Positions 6,314 through 14,715 are shown, numbered from the stretch's first letter. The stretch: 33,933 bases of DNA from an uncultured Gammaproteobacteria bacterium (GCA_937926265.1 CALAZS010000191.1:1-33933), one strand, 5' to 3'. The notes: generated by a model from the letters alone, not told the origin. Translations and numbers: made by a program.

Positions 6314-7729
6314 ATGGCTAATAAGACTTATGATGCGGGTGTAAAAGAATATCGTGATATGTATTGGACGCCCGATTACGTTCCACTCGATACTGACTTG
6401 CTTGCATGTTTCAAATGCACCGGTCAGCCCGGCGTTCCAAAAGAAGAGGTAGCTGCCGCTGTTGCCGCTGAATCTTCAACTGGTACCTGGTCGACAGTAT
6501 GGTCAGAATTGCTGACTGACATGGAATACTACAAAGGTCGCTGTTACCGCATCGAAGATGTACCAGGCGACTCCGAATCTTTCTATGCATTTATTGCATA
6601 CCCAATTGACCTTTTCGAAGAAGGTTCAGTTGTTAACGTTCTAACCTCTCTGGTTGGTAACGTATTCGGCTTCAAAGCCCTGCGTCATCTGCGTCTTGAA
6701 GACATTCGCTTCCCGATTGCTTATATCAAGACTTGTGGTGGTCCACCTGCTGGTATCCAACTTGAGCGTGACCGTCTGAACAAATATGGACGTCCAATGC
6801 TGGGTGCAACCATTAAACCTAAACTGGGTCTGTCTGCCAAAAACTACGGTCGTGCGGTATACGAATGTCTGCGCGGCGGTCTGGATATGACCAAAGATGA
6901 TGAGAACGTTAACTCACAGCCTTTCATGCGTTGGAGAGATCGTTTCGAGTTTGTTGGTGAAGCTATTCAGAAAGCTGAAGCTGAAACTGGTGAGAAAAAA
7001 GGTCACTACCTGAACGTGACTGCTGCTACTCCAGAAGAAATGTACAAGCGTGCTGAATTCGCTAAAGAAGTTGGTTCACCAATCTTGATGCACGACTTTA
7101 TTACTGGTGGTTTTACAGCTAATACTGGTTTGGCTAACTGGTGTCGTGAAAACGGCATGCTGCTTCACATTCACCGTGCCATGCACGCTGTAATTGACCG
7201 TCATCCAAAACATGGTATTCACTTCCGCGTATTAGCCAAGTGTCTGCGTCTGTCAGGTGGTGACCATCTGCATACCGGTACTGTTGTTGGTAAGCTCGAA
7301 GGTGACCGTCAGTCAACTCTTGGTTTTGTTGACCAGTTGCGTGAGTCTTTCGTTCCTGAAGATCGTTCACGTGGTGTGTTCTTCGATCAGGATTGGGGTT
7401 CAATGCCAGGCGTATTCGCAGTAGCTTCTGGTGGTATTCATATCTGGCACATGCCTGCGCTGGTTACTATCTTCGGTGATGATTCCATGCTGCAGTTCGG
7501 TGGTGGTACACAGGGTCACCCATGGGGTAATGCTGCTGGTGCTGCTGCTAACCGTGTTGCTCTGGAAGCTTCCGTTAAAGCACGTAACGAAGGACGTGAG
7601 ATCGAGAAAGAAGCTCGCGACATTCTGACTGAAGCCGCTAAGACTAGCCCAGAACTGGCAATCGCTATGGAAACCTGGAAAGAGATCAAGTTTGAATTCG
7701 ATACTGTTGACAAGCTTGACGTCAACTAA
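6314..7729 (+). CDS. cbbL: RuBisCO large subunit, form IA
   Basis: A 471-residue large subunit that carboxylates ribulose 1,5-bisphosphate in the Calvin cycle, here inside the carboxysome. The ATG at 6314 is chosen because AGGAG lies 6 bases before it; an in-frame TTG at 6308 is too close to that site. Catalytic segments are intact: TIKPKLGL with Lys168, and the Mg-binding GGLDMTKDDEN with carbamylated Lys194, Asp196 and Glu197. Loop 6 (TVVGKLEGDR) and the phosphate-binding GGGTQGHPWGN are also present. The Met in GGLDMTKDD replaces the more usual Phe. The N-terminus (MANKTYDAGVKEYRD) is of the proteobacterial form IA type associated with cso operons. It is the first gene of the carboxysome operon. 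Confidence 0.98.
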   Translation: MANKTYDAGVKEYRDMYWTPDYVPLDTDLLACFKCTGQPGVPKEEVAAAVAAESSTGTWSTVWSELLTDMEYYKGRCYRIEDVPGDSESFYAFIAYPIDLFEEGSVVNVLTSLVGNVFGFKALRHLRLEDIRFPIAYIKTCGGPPAGIQLERDRLNKYGRPMLGATIKPKLGLSAKNYGRAVYECLRGGLDMTKDDENVNSQPFMRWRDRFEFVGEAIQKAEAETGEKKGHYLNVTAATPEEMYKRAEFAKEVGSPILMHDFITGGFTANTGLANWCRENGMLLHIHRAMHAVIDRHPKHGIHFRVLAKCLRLSGGDHLHTGTVVGKLEGDRQSTLGFVDQLRESFVPEDRSRGVFFDQDWGSMPGVFAVASGGIHIWHMPALVTIFGDDSMLQFGGGTQGHPWGNAAGAAANRVALEASVKARNEGREIEKEARDILTEAAKTSPELAIAMETWKEIKFEFDTVDKLDVN

Positions 7730-7778
7730 GTCGCCTTCCAAACACTGATTGTTAACGAATTTAACGAGGATATTAATT

Positions 7779-8120
7779 ATGCCAACTAGTACTCAAGGTG
7801 ATTACCAGACAGCAAATACCCTGGAAACTTTCGGTTTCCTGCCTAAGCTGACTCAGGACGAAGTCTATGACCAGATCGCTTACCTGATCGCCCAGGGCCT
7901 GACTCCAGCGATCGAACATGAACATCCAAGCGGTGCTAACCAGCACTACTGGACCATGTGGAAGCTGCCTATGTTTGGTGCCAAAGATATGAACGCTGTT
8001 ATTGAAGAGCTCGAAGCTTGCCGTCGTTCATATCCTGATCATCACGTTCGCCTGATCGGTTATGACAACTACTCACAAAGCCAGGGCGTTTGCTTCGTAG
8101 TTTACGAAGGACGCGCTTAA
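7779..8120 (+). CDS. cbbS: RuBisCO small subunit, form IA
   Basis: A 113-residue small subunit that caps the L8 core. The start ATG at 7779 follows ACGAGGA by 8 bases; an in-frame upstream start at 7749 would add residues foreign to the family. Typical features are ETFGFLPKLTQDEVYDQIAY near the N-terminus, the segment YWTMWKLPMFG that contacts the large subunit, and the C-terminal strand RLIGYDNYSQSQGVCFVVY. It lies 49 bases after cbbL and is followed by two stem-loops before csoS2. Those stem-loops may help give RuBisCO messages a higher abundance than the shell genes. Confidence 0.98.
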   Translation: MPTSTQGDYQTANTLETFGFLPKLTQDEVYDQIAYLIAQGLTPAIEHEHPSGANQHYWTMWKLPMFGAKDMNAVIEELEACRRSYPDHHVRLIGYDNYSQSQGVCFVVYEGRA

Positions 8121-8121
8121 T

Positions 8122-8188
8122 CCGTCAGTTGTAATTTTGACTAACGGTAATCTGGCATGCCCTTAATTTTGATGGATACGGCATGCCA
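8122..8188 (+). promoter_or_regulatory. Two stem-loops in the cbbS-csoS2 spacer
   Basis: Stem 1 pairs CCGTCAGT (8122-8129) with ACTAACGG (8140-8147), one mismatch. Stem 2 pairs TGGCATGCC (8153-8161) with GGCATGCCA (8180-8188), perfect, 18-base loop. Neither is followed by a T run, so they are more likely RNA-stability, processing or attenuation elements than terminators. This position fits the known need for far more RuBisCO than shell transcript in cso operons. Confidence 0.6.
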
Positions 8189-8214
8189 TCGGTAATGATG
8201 AAGCGGAGATGACA

Positions 8215-10560
8215 ATGGCATTAGCAAATCAAAACAGCAGTAGAGCTGCGGCATTGGCAAGACGTAAGGCAATGTCCAGTGGTGGCAAGGCTGCGCTTAG
8301 TAGTCAGAACGATAGAACGCGATCTGCTCCAGAGCGTCCCAGTGAGGTAGCGCCTGTTCAGCCAGTATCTACACCTGTGTCTACACAGGCTCCGGCTGCT
8401 GCCAGGCCTGCGTCATCTGCTGCTTCATCTTATCGTCCAAGGGTGGCGGCCCCGGTAGCTAACACAAGTCGTCAGGCAGCATTGGCGCGTCGCAAGGCGA
8501 TGTCCACAAAAGGTAAATCAGCTTCTTCGTCAAATGACAGAACGCGTGATTATTCAATGCTGGCCAAGAATAAAAACACAGTCGCCCCTGCTGAAAAGTC
8601 TTCATCAGGTGATTGCGGCTGTGGTTGTAATGGTAAAGGTGATTGCGGTGATAAAAAGACCGAGACAGCACCAACTTCATCTGCAGCACCCAAATCAAAC
8701 GGTCGTTCACGCAACAAAGTGAACAGGCCAAGAGTTGCAATGAACCCAGGCAAAGCAGCTTCACTGGCTCGCCGCAAAGCGCAGTCAACACGAGGTAAAG
8801 CTGGCTTGAGTTCCAATGGTATGTCACAGGCTCAGACTGCTCGTGCAGCCAATCCTGATTTGTCCAGCCGTGAACTGGCTAAAACACTGCGCGAACAGCG
8901 TAGTAAACAGGGTAAAACTTGTACTGGTGAGCAAAAATGTCGTCCAACCGGAAAAGTGCGCCCTAGCGCTGATGTTGGTGCCGCTCAGGATGCATCATGG
9001 AAAGTTGGAATCACTGAAACCAGTCATGGTCAGTCAGTTACTGGCACAATGGTAGGGCGTGATCAGGATGTGACTGGTAATGAGGCAAGTACCTGTCGCA
9101 GCATCACTGGTACTGAATACATGGGTGCCGAAGTTTTCCGTGATTTTTGTCAGGCAGAACCGGAAAAATCCCACTTGCGTGTTTCCAAATCCAAAACGTT
9201 AAGCGGTAATTCTGTTACTGGTAATGAAGTTGGACGCAGTGGCAAGGTAACTGGCGATGAGCCAGGTACCTGTAAAAATATAACTGGTACTGAATATGTA
9301 TCTGCGGGGCAATCTGAAGCTTTTTGTGCAGCGCCCAGCAAGGCACAGCCAATCAACCAGGTGATGGGACAGTCCCGTAAAGGAAAAGTGATTACTGGTG
9401 ACAATGTTGATACCAACACAAAGGTTACTGGTGGTGAAGCGGGTTCCATTAAAGAGCCAACGGGTTCACAGTATGTTAAGTCAGTTGAAAGACAGGCACC
9501 GGCAAAAGTGGGTAAAAGCCAAACTTTAAGAGGTGGTTCTGTTACAGGAACTGAAGTTGGTCGCAGTCAAAAGATGACCGGTGACGAGGCAGGTAGCTGT
9601 CGCAATATCACTGGTGATGACTATATTGGCAAGGAACAATTTGACGCTTTCTGTGAAAGTGTACCTGCACCACAGGATCAGAAAGTAGGAATTTCGAATA
9701 CTAACAGCGGTAAGTCTGTAACCGGCACCATGACTGGTCGTGGACAAAGTGTAACCGGCAATGAGCCAGGTACCTGTAAAGCCGTTACCGGTACGCCCTA
9801 TGCGGGCATGGAGCAGGCAGCTGATTTCTGTGAAGCGCCACAGGCCAACAGTGTTGCAGCAAGAACACAGGTACTGCCGCGTCGTGCAGGCGCAAACATG
9901 ACAGGTTTGCAGCCAGGCATTGGTGGAAAAATGACCGGTGATGAAAAAGGCGCATGCGAAACTGTCAGTGGTACGCCATATGTAGGGCGTGATCAGGTTG
10001 CACAAAACTGTGCTTCGCAGGCTGCAGAGCCTGGGAGTTCTGATTTCCCAAAGCCAATAGGCGGCGCTGATTGGGGTGATTTTTCAGTCGCGCCGCCGTC
10101 TCATGCTTCTAACGATGCAGATTCTCATGGCAATGTGACTGGTACGCGCTATGAAAAAGGTCATATTACAGGGCCTTTTGGAATGGCCACCGGTAAGGTG
10201 ACCGGCACTGAGCAGGCGCGTTTTGGTAACTCTTCAATGGAAGTGATTCATGCTCCAGTTGAAGAGCCGGCTGAAATCGACGGCAGGATCAAGTCGCGCA
10301 TTACCGGTGAAGGTGTCGATGCTGGAACTAAGGTTACCGGTGATGACTGGGATCGCGGTGATCATGTAACCGGTACTGAAGGTAATTCAGTTACTGCAAG
10401 AAATGAAACCCGACGTGGTCGCATGGGTTCAATGGCTGTCATGCAGCGTAACCTGGAGGTTGAAAATCCAGCACCGCAGCCTGTAAGCCGTGTAACTGGT
10501 AGTAGTGGTAACTATGAAAACGGTTCCCTGATTACTTATTCTGGTGGTGCTCGCGGTTAA
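8215..10560 (+). CDS. csoS2: Carboxysome assembly scaffold CsoS2
   Basis: An intrinsically disordered 781-residue scaffold that ties RuBisCO to the shell. The ATG at 8215 is preferred over 8209 because GCGGAG ends directly before 8209. The N-terminal region has four basic RuBisCO-binding helices: AALARRKAMSSGGKAAL, the similar ones near 8470 and 8755, and a divergent ELAKTLREQRSKQGK. Between the second and third is a Cys cluster CGCGCNGKGDC (from residue 134). The middle region has six repeats of about 50 residues (SVTGTxxGR, VTGNExGTC, VTGTxY, FC); the third lacks cysteines. The C-terminal region carries further VTG motifs and the encapsulation peptide ending GSLITYSGGARG. In Halothiobacillus a programmed frameshift yields a short form; I could not identify a convincing slippery site here. 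Confidence 0.97.
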   Translation: MALANQNSSRAAALARRKAMSSGGKAALSSQNDRTRSAPERPSEVAPVQPVSTPVSTQAPAAARPASSAASSYRPRVAAPVANTSRQAALARRKAMSTKGKSASSSNDRTRDYSMLAKNKNTVAPAEKSSSGDCGCGCNGKGDCGDKKTETAPTSSAAPKSNGRSRNKVNRPRVAMNPGKAASLARRKAQSTRGKAGLSSNGMSQAQTARAANPDLSSRELAKTLREQRSKQGKTCTGEQKCRPTGKVRPSADVGAAQDASWKVGITETSHGQSVTGTMVGRDQDVTGNEASTCRSITGTEYMGAEVFRDFCQAEPEKSHLRVSKSKTLSGNSVTGNEVGRSGKVTGDEPGTCKNITGTEYVSAGQSEAFCAAPSKAQPINQVMGQSRKGKVITGDNVDTNTKVTGGEAGSIKEPTGSQYVKSVERQAPAKVGKSQTLRGGSVTGTEVGRSQKMTGDEAGSCRNITGDDYIGKEQFDAFCESVPAPQDQKVGISNTNSGKSVTGTMTGRGQSVTGNEPGTCKAVTGTPYAGMEQAADFCEAPQANSVAARTQVLPRRAGANMTGLQPGIGGKMTGDEKGACETVSGTPYVGRDQVAQNCASQAAEPGSSDFPKPIGGADWGDFSVAPPSHASNDADSHGNVTGTRYEKGHITGPFGMATGKVTGTEQARFGNSSMEVIHAPVEEPAEIDGRIKSRITGEGVDAGTKVTGDDWDRGDHVTGTEGNSVTARNETRRGRMGSMAVMQRNLEVENPAPQPVSRVTGSSGNYENGSLITYSGGARG

Positions 10561-10581
10561 GACTAAAATCGCAGCGTTGAC

Positions 10582-12099
10582 ATGCTCAGATCAGGTAGTC
10601 GATTTAACAAAAAGCGTTTAGGTGCAGGAACAGCGCCTTTACGCAGACCAGGTGCTATTAATAGCTTGCCTGAGTCAAAAGCTTCAGTTGGTAGAAGTGG
10701 ATACAGAAGTTCGCATCCATTGTGTCAATGTGAAGATAACTTTCGACTGTTTCAGTACGAAAGTGACAGTAAAGCGGCATTTGACAATATTGTGCCGGTT
10801 TTGAAAAAGATTTCTTCTCTGCAGCATGAGCATGATTTTGCAGGGAGTGCTCAGGATATAGCACAAAGGGAATTAGGGTTTGAATTACCCGCTGATATTG
10901 TCGATAACGCATGGGTTGAGCAACTTGACATGAAAAGGCTGTATGCCTGGTGTGTCTTTCAAACTTACAGGCGTTACTGTGATGAGTTTTACGGTATGGA
11001 TCCGCTGGCTCATCAGGAAGAGAAACAATTTGATGAATTTATTCAAAGCTGTGGCTTTCATACTGTAGATGTGTCGCCATGTGCTGATGGCCGGATGGCC
11101 CATGTAATACGCTACGTATTGCGTTTGCCTCTCCGGATGGTTCGCCGAAAGTCCTATGCTGGTGCAATGTTTGACATTGATAACAGTGTGGAAAAATGGG
11201 TCGAAACAGAAATGTTGAGATTCAGGGAGGGCAGACCAAATACGGCAGATATGCCAACGCGTTATTTGAAAGTGGTTGCATACCACTACAGCTCGGTTGA
11301 TCCGCTTCACCAGGGGTGTGCGGCACACGGCTCGGATGATGCGAAAGCTGCTGCAAGTGGCCTTGAAAGGTTGAATGCATTCAAGACTGCGATAGAAAAC
11401 AGTTTTTGTTGCGGTGCATCGATTGATCTGCTGTTGGTTGGAGTTGATACCGATACAGACTCTATGAAAGTGCATGTGCCCGATGCTGATGGTGTTATTC
11501 ATCTGGACAGGTTTGTAGATACGCTGGATGTTTATAAGGTAACGCAGTATGGGTCAGTGACAGAGGGTAAGGAGTTTATAGCTAATCAGGTACGTTCCTG
11601 TTCGCCGGAGGCGATTGATGGAACAGCAAAGTTTGCGGCTTACTTGATTGAGAATAATTTGTCTCAGATCGACTATGTTCGTAAAAACTTTGGAGAAGCT
11701 TATCCGGATACCGGACATGCCGAAAGATTTATCGGAGCCGGTGTAGGGTTTGAAGAGATTCAGCTTCGTAACCTGATGTATTTTGCCTACCTCAACACAG
11801 TTGAAGAGGCAATAGCGGATACCGATGTAGGTATCAAGATTTTTACAGGATTGAATGTTGCAAAAGGATTGCCAGTGCCAGTGGTTGTAAGATTTGATTA
11901 CCACGGGCAGGTACCCGGAGCACGGGAACGTGCACAGCAACATTGTCAGAGGGTAACGCGGGCTCTAAATGAGCGTTATGCCAAGCTGACTGAACAGGGC
12001 TTACTGCATATTTTGCAGGTAGCACGGGATTGTAATACTGATGCGTCGATTGAAATTTTGGACTGCTCGGTAAATGCGGTAGTTGACGGAGGACATTAA
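10582..12099 (+). CDS. csoSCA: Carboxysomal carbonic anhydrase CsoSCA
   Basis: A 505-residue carboxysomal carbonic anhydrase (also called CsoS3, epsilon-class), converting bicarbonate to CO2 inside the shell. Zinc ligands by comparison with the Halothiobacillus enzyme are Cys167 (SPCADGR), His235 (AYHYSSVD) and Cys246 (HQGCAAHG), with the Asp169/Arg171 pair also intact. The basic, disordered N-terminal segment (KKRLGAGTAPLRRPGAIN) is likely the RuBisCO-binding part. Conserved C-terminal blocks include ENNLSQIDYVR, HAERFIGAGVGF and PVVVRFDYHGQVPGARERA. The stop overlaps the csoS4A start by one base (TAATG), showing tight operon packing. The ribosome binding site before ATG 10582 is weak, but no better start exists. 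Confidence 0.97.
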   Translation: MLRSGSRFNKKRLGAGTAPLRRPGAINSLPESKASVGRSGYRSSHPLCQCEDNFRLFQYESDSKAAFDNIVPVLKKISSLQHEHDFAGSAQDIAQRELGFELPADIVDNAWVEQLDMKRLYAWCVFQTYRRYCDEFYGMDPLAHQEEKQFDEFIQSCGFHTVDVSPCADGRMAHVIRYVLRLPLRMVRRKSYAGAMFDIDNSVEKWVETEMLRFREGRPNTADMPTRYLKVVAYHYSSVDPLHQGCAAHGSDDAKAAASGLERLNAFKTAIENSFCCGASIDLLLVGVDTDTDSMKVHVPDADGVIHLDRFVDTLDVYKVTQYGSVTEGKEFIANQVRSCSPEAIDGTAKFAAYLIENNLSQIDYVRKNFGEAYPDTGHAERFIGAGVGFEEIQLRNLMYFAYLNTVEEAIADTDVGIKIFTGLNVAKGLPVPVVVRFDYHGQVPGARERAQQHCQRVTRALNERYAKLTEQGLLHILQVARDCNTDASIEILDCSVNAVVDGGH

Positions 12100-12377
12100 T
12101 GAAAATCTGTCAGGTTGAAAGACCTCTGGTTTCAACAAACCGAATTGCCATGATGGAGCATAAGCTGCTTCAGGTTGTTAAAGACGGTAGTTCAAAGGCG
12201 GTTGCAGTTGATGCTGTGGGCGCAAAACCAGGTGACTGGGTGATTTGTGTTGGTAGTTCTGCGGCACGAGAGGCTGCAGGAAGCAAGGGTTACCCGAGTG
12301 ATTTGACCATCGTTGGGATTATTGATCACTGGCCACCGGAAACAGAGGCTCAGGAAGATGCAGATTCTCAAGGTTGA
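12099..12377 (+). CDS. csoS4A: Carboxysome pentameric vertex protein CsoS4A
   Basis: A 92-residue BMC-P (EutN/CcmL-fold) protein forming pentamers that cap the icosahedral vertices of the shell. The start is MKICQVERPLVSTNRIAMME; the core VDAVGAKPGDWVICVGSSAARE is the family signature. The C-terminus has an acidic tail (PPETEAQEDADSQ) that overlaps the following gene by 20 bases. Its start overlaps the csoSCA stop. It is one of two vertex paralogues, as in other cso operons. Confidence 0.95.
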   Translation: MKICQVERPLVSTNRIAMMEHKLLQVVKDGSSKAVAVDAVGAKPGDWVICVGSSAAREAAGSKGYPSDLTIVGIIDHWPPETEAQEDADSQG

Positions 12378-12630
12378 AGGATCGCTGACCTGTACAAGCC
12401 GTATCGATGGTTTGAAGTATTCAGTGTTTCGGGTGTTAACGGATTTAAGTGGTAAAAAACAGGTTGCAACTGATCCGGTTGGAGCCAAACCAGGTAACTG
12501 GGTTTATGTTGTAAGTGGATCTGCAGCGCGTTATGCGGCTGGAGATTTTGAAATTCTGACTGATTTGACCATAGGTGGAATCATTGACTTCTGGTCTGAT
12601 GATGACATGAAAGTTGAGTCAGTTGTTTAA
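12358..12630 (+). CDS. csoS4B: Carboxysome pentameric vertex protein CsoS4B
   Basis: A 90-residue second vertex protein. The true start is the ATG at 12358 (MQILKVEGSLTCTSRIDG), because this aligns with family N-termini and has AGAGG (12344-12348) at suitable distance; upstream in-frame sequence is csoS4A in another frame. The signature DPVGAKPGNWVYVVSGSAAR is clear. The gene starts inside the end of csoS4A, so translation is probably coupled and gives similar amounts of both pentamers. Confidence 0.94.
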   Translation: MQILKVEGSLTCTSRIDGLKYSVFRVLTDLSGKKQVATDPVGAKPGNWVYVVSGSAARYAAGDFEILTDLTIGGIIDFWSDDDMKVESVV

Positions 12631-12669
12631 CTAAATGTTTAATGGGTTGAGTCAATAGGAGACAAGAAG

Positions 12670-12960
12670 ATGGCAAGTGAAAACTCTGGTATCGCACTGG
12701 GCATGATCGAGACACGCGGGTTGGTGCCCGCCATCGAAGCAGCCGATGCAATGACTAAAGCGGCTGAGGTTAAACTCATTAGTCGTGAATTTGTAGGTGG
12801 CGGTTATGTGACTGTCATGGTACGAGGTGAAACTGGTGCGGTTAACGCGGCAGTTCGCGCGGGTGCTGATGCGTGCGAACGCGTTGGTGATGGTTTGGTG
12901 GCGGCTCACATTATTGCCCGCCCTCACAGTGAAGTCGAGCCTGTGCTCGGCAATCAGTAA
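12670..12960 (+). CDS. csoS1: Carboxysome shell hexamer protein CsoS1 (first copy)
   Basis: A 96-residue BMC-H protein, the main facet tile of the shell. It carries the family signature GMIETRGLVPAIEAADAMTK at residues 11-30, the sheet-edge segment FVGGGYVTVMVRGETGAVN, and the helix ACERVGDGLVAAHIIARPH. It differs from the next copy at only about six core residues (for example Lys35 and Ser38) plus the C-terminal tail, yet the DNA shows many silent differences. GGAGACAAGAAG precedes the ATG as ribosome binding site. Pores of such hexamers are thought to pass bicarbonate and sugar phosphates. Confidence 0.97.
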   Translation: MASENSGIALGMIETRGLVPAIEAADAMTKAAEVKLISREFVGGGYVTVMVRGETGAVNAAVRAGADACERVGDGLVAAHIIARPHSEVEPVLGNQ

Positions 12961-12988
12961 TTCTTATATCGATTACGGAGAATAGACG

Positions 12989-13288
12989 ATGGCAAACGAA
13001 AACTATGGTATTGCACTGGGCATGATTGAAACACGTGGCTTGGTACCTGCAATTGAAGCAGCTGATGCGATGACTAAAGCAGCAGAAGTACGACTGATTG
13101 GTCGTGAGTTTGTTGGCGGTGGTTATGTAACAGTTCTGGTTCGTGGTGAAACTGGTGCGGTCAACGCTGCAGTTCGCGCTGGCGCTGATGCTTGTGAAAG
13201 AGTTGGTGACGGCCTTGTTGCTGCTCACATTATCGCTCGTCCTCATCGTGAAGTTGAGCCAGTATTACCTACAGGTTCTGCTGACTAA
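12989..13288 (+). CDS. csoS1: Carboxysome shell hexamer protein CsoS1 (second copy)
   Basis: A 99-residue BMC-H shell protein, a near-identical paralogue of the preceding gene, beginning 28 bases after it with ACGGAGA as ribosome binding site. The core is identical apart from a few conservative changes (Arg35, Gly38, Leu50, Arg87), and it ends in a different tail, LPTGSAD. Two copies are present where Halothiobacillus has three (csoS1C, A, B); I see no third copy in this window. The two can probably co-assemble into mixed facets. Confidence 0.97.
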   Translation: MANENYGIALGMIETRGLVPAIEAADAMTKAAEVRLIGREFVGGGYVTVLVRGETGAVNAAVRAGADACERVGDGLVAAHIIARPHREVEPVLPTGSAD

Positions 13289-13305
13289 TAAATCTTTGAT
13301 GCATT

Positions 13306-13758
13306 ATGATGCTCACTGATCGCACAGATCAGAAGGTTTTGGGTTACCTGGGGCGAGCCCTTAGCCTGGAACTTTCTGCTGTGCAGCTTTACAGTACGCA
13401 AGCAAGACTGGCTACAAGCTGGGGCTTGAAAGAGGCAGCTGATTTTTTTAAACATGAAGCTGTTTCTGAAATGGCACATGCTGATCGTATTATCGATCGT
13501 ATGTTGGCCCATGGGGTTGCTCCCAATGCTTCCCAATTAAGGCCTGTAGAGCTTGGAAAAAATCTTCATGATATTTTAAGCGTTGATATTCGTTTCGAAC
13601 GCGAGCTGGTTGATTTTTATAAATCAGCATCCGTTTACTGTACGAAAAATGCTTATATTGACGATAAGGTTTTTTTCAATGAGTTACTTGCTGAAGAGCA
13701 GACTCACTATAATGAATTAAAGGACTGGCAGAATAAGCTACGTTCAGATGCTGTTTAG
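13306..13758 (+). CDS. Bacterioferritin-like protein of the cso operon
   Basis: A 150-residue four-helix ferritin-like protein, a regular member of proteobacterial cso operons (often called csoS bacterioferritin-like). Ferroxidase-type residues are visible: SLELSAVQLYSTQA in helix A, HEAVSEMAHADRIIDRML in helix B, and LLAEEQTHYNELKDW in helix D. Family members resemble bacterioferritin, but their role in carboxysomes is not established; iron or oxygen handling is a possibility. The start is a double ATG at 13306/13309 without a clear ribosome binding site. It lies 17 bases after csoS1 and in the same operon. Confidence 0.88.
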   Translation: MMLTDRTDQKVLGYLGRALSLELSAVQLYSTQARLATSWGLKEAADFFKHEAVSEMAHADRIIDRMLAHGVAPNASQLRPVELGKNLHDILSVDIRFERELVDFYKSASVYCTKNAYIDDKVFFNELLAEEQTHYNELKDWQNKLRSDAV

Positions 13759-13805
13759 CATATTATACAGTGATGGCGTAATATTTTAACTGCGAGAACC
13801 ATTTC

Positions 13806-14072
13806 ATGAGCGAATCCTGGGAAGAAAGATCGCGTCCCGCTCGTTTGGAGCGACGATACGAATTTGACAGTTACAGTCTTCTGCGTGACTTTCTCGATCG
13901 TGCTGCAGAGCTTTCTGAAAAAATGGACTACTATCCAAATATGGGTTTTGGTCGTGATTATGTTAATGTCACTATCTATGCTGATGAAGAGGCTGGTGAC
14001 ATCATTGAAAACCAGCGTGAGTTTGCAAAAAAACTCGATGGTCTTCAATATACCTCTGACACAGATGCTTGA
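13806..14072 (+). CDS. Alpha-carboxysome RuBisCO assembly factor (PCD-like, acRAF)
   Basis: An 88-residue protein with the pterin-4a-carbinolamine dehydratase fold that in cso operons acts as RuBisCO assembly chaperone rather than as an enzyme. The segment that holds the catalytic histidines in true dehydratases here reads EKMDYYPNMGFGRDYVNVTI, with Tyr-Tyr in place of His-His, so pterin dehydratase activity is unlikely. This is the expected acRAF pattern. It lies between the bacterioferritin-like gene and mcdA, its usual position. Confidence 0.92.
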   Translation: MSESWEERSRPARLERRYEFDSYSLLRDFLDRAAELSEKMDYYPNMGFGRDYVNVTIYADEEAGDIIENQREFAKKLDGLQYTSDTDA

Positions 14073-14085
14073 GGATTGAATATAG

Positions 14086-14715
14086 ATGCCAGTTGTGGCT
14101 TTGCTAGGAAACAAAGGTGGTGCAGGTAAAACTACACTGTCTATCAATCTGGCAACAGTTTTAGCTGATTACAAGCCGACTGTGTTACTGGATGCTGATG
14201 TCCAGGAATCTTCAGCTCAATGGTATCGTCTAAGCGACGGCAAAAGTGCTATAGATGTCATTGAAGCTTCTGAAAATTTAGGCAATCAAATTTCTTCTTG
14301 CCGTGATGATTACCATCATGTCGTTATCGATTGTCCTCCCTCTATTCATTCTGAACAAACACAGCAGGCTTTGTTGCATAGCGACCTGGTGCTGATACCG
14401 GTTTTACCTTCTCCATTGGACATGTGGGCCAGTGTAAAAATCGAGGAGGAACTTGATAAAATCAGGCAAAAGAATAAATCGCTTCGGGCCATGATGGTTG
14501 TTAATCAACTTGAGCCCAGGACAAAATTATCCCAGGCAATCAGGGATGCAATGGCAGAGCTGGTTATTCCGGCTGCCAACACAGCTATTCGCCGTCGTAT
14601 GGCTTACAAGATGAGTGTCCTTGAAGGTAAGGGGGTAACTCAACTCGGGGTAAGAGGACGCGAGGCAAGTAACGAACTTCACCAACTAATTGAGGAACTG
14701 GATTTACTGTCATGA
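14086..14715 (+). CDS. mcdA: Carboxysome-positioning ATPase McdA (ParA family)
   Basis: A 209-residue ParA/MinD-type ATPase. The deviant Walker A motif GNKGGAGKTT lies at residues 8-17, the Walker A-prime VLLDADVQESS follows at about 36-46, and the Walker B region is VVIDCPPSIHS. In alpha-carboxysome bacteria such proteins bind the nucleoid and, with McdB, distribute carboxysomes along the cell. The stop overlaps the mcdB start by four bases (ATGA), and the gene follows acRAF by 13 bases, so the pair is part of the cso operon. Confidence 0.93.
   Translation: MPVVALLGNKGGAGKTTLSINLATVLADYKPTVLLDADVQESSAQWYRLSDGKSAIDVIEASENLGNQISSCRDDYHHVVIDCPPSIHSEQTQQALLHSDLVLIPVLPSPLDMWASVKIEEELDKIRQKNKSLRAMMVVNQLEPRTKLSQAIRDAMAELVIPAANTAIRRRMAYKMSVLEGKGVTQLGVRGREASNELHQLIEELDLLS

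Noticed and set aside
9120..9330. Programmed -1 frameshift site in csoS2
   Set aside because: T-rich spots at repeat ends (for example near 9140 and 9318) do not form a proper X-XXY-YYZ heptamer in the reading frame; a frameshift as in Halothiobacillus remains possible but is not supported by eye.
9000..10010. Tandem DNA repeats or a recombination hot spot
   Set aside because: The periodic sequence is explained by the protein repeats of the CsoS2 middle region; DNA identity between units is only partial.
10885..11502. Minus-strand frame of 205 codons
   Set aside because: Antisense shadow of csoSCA with no domain; csoSCA is certain by its zinc-site motifs.
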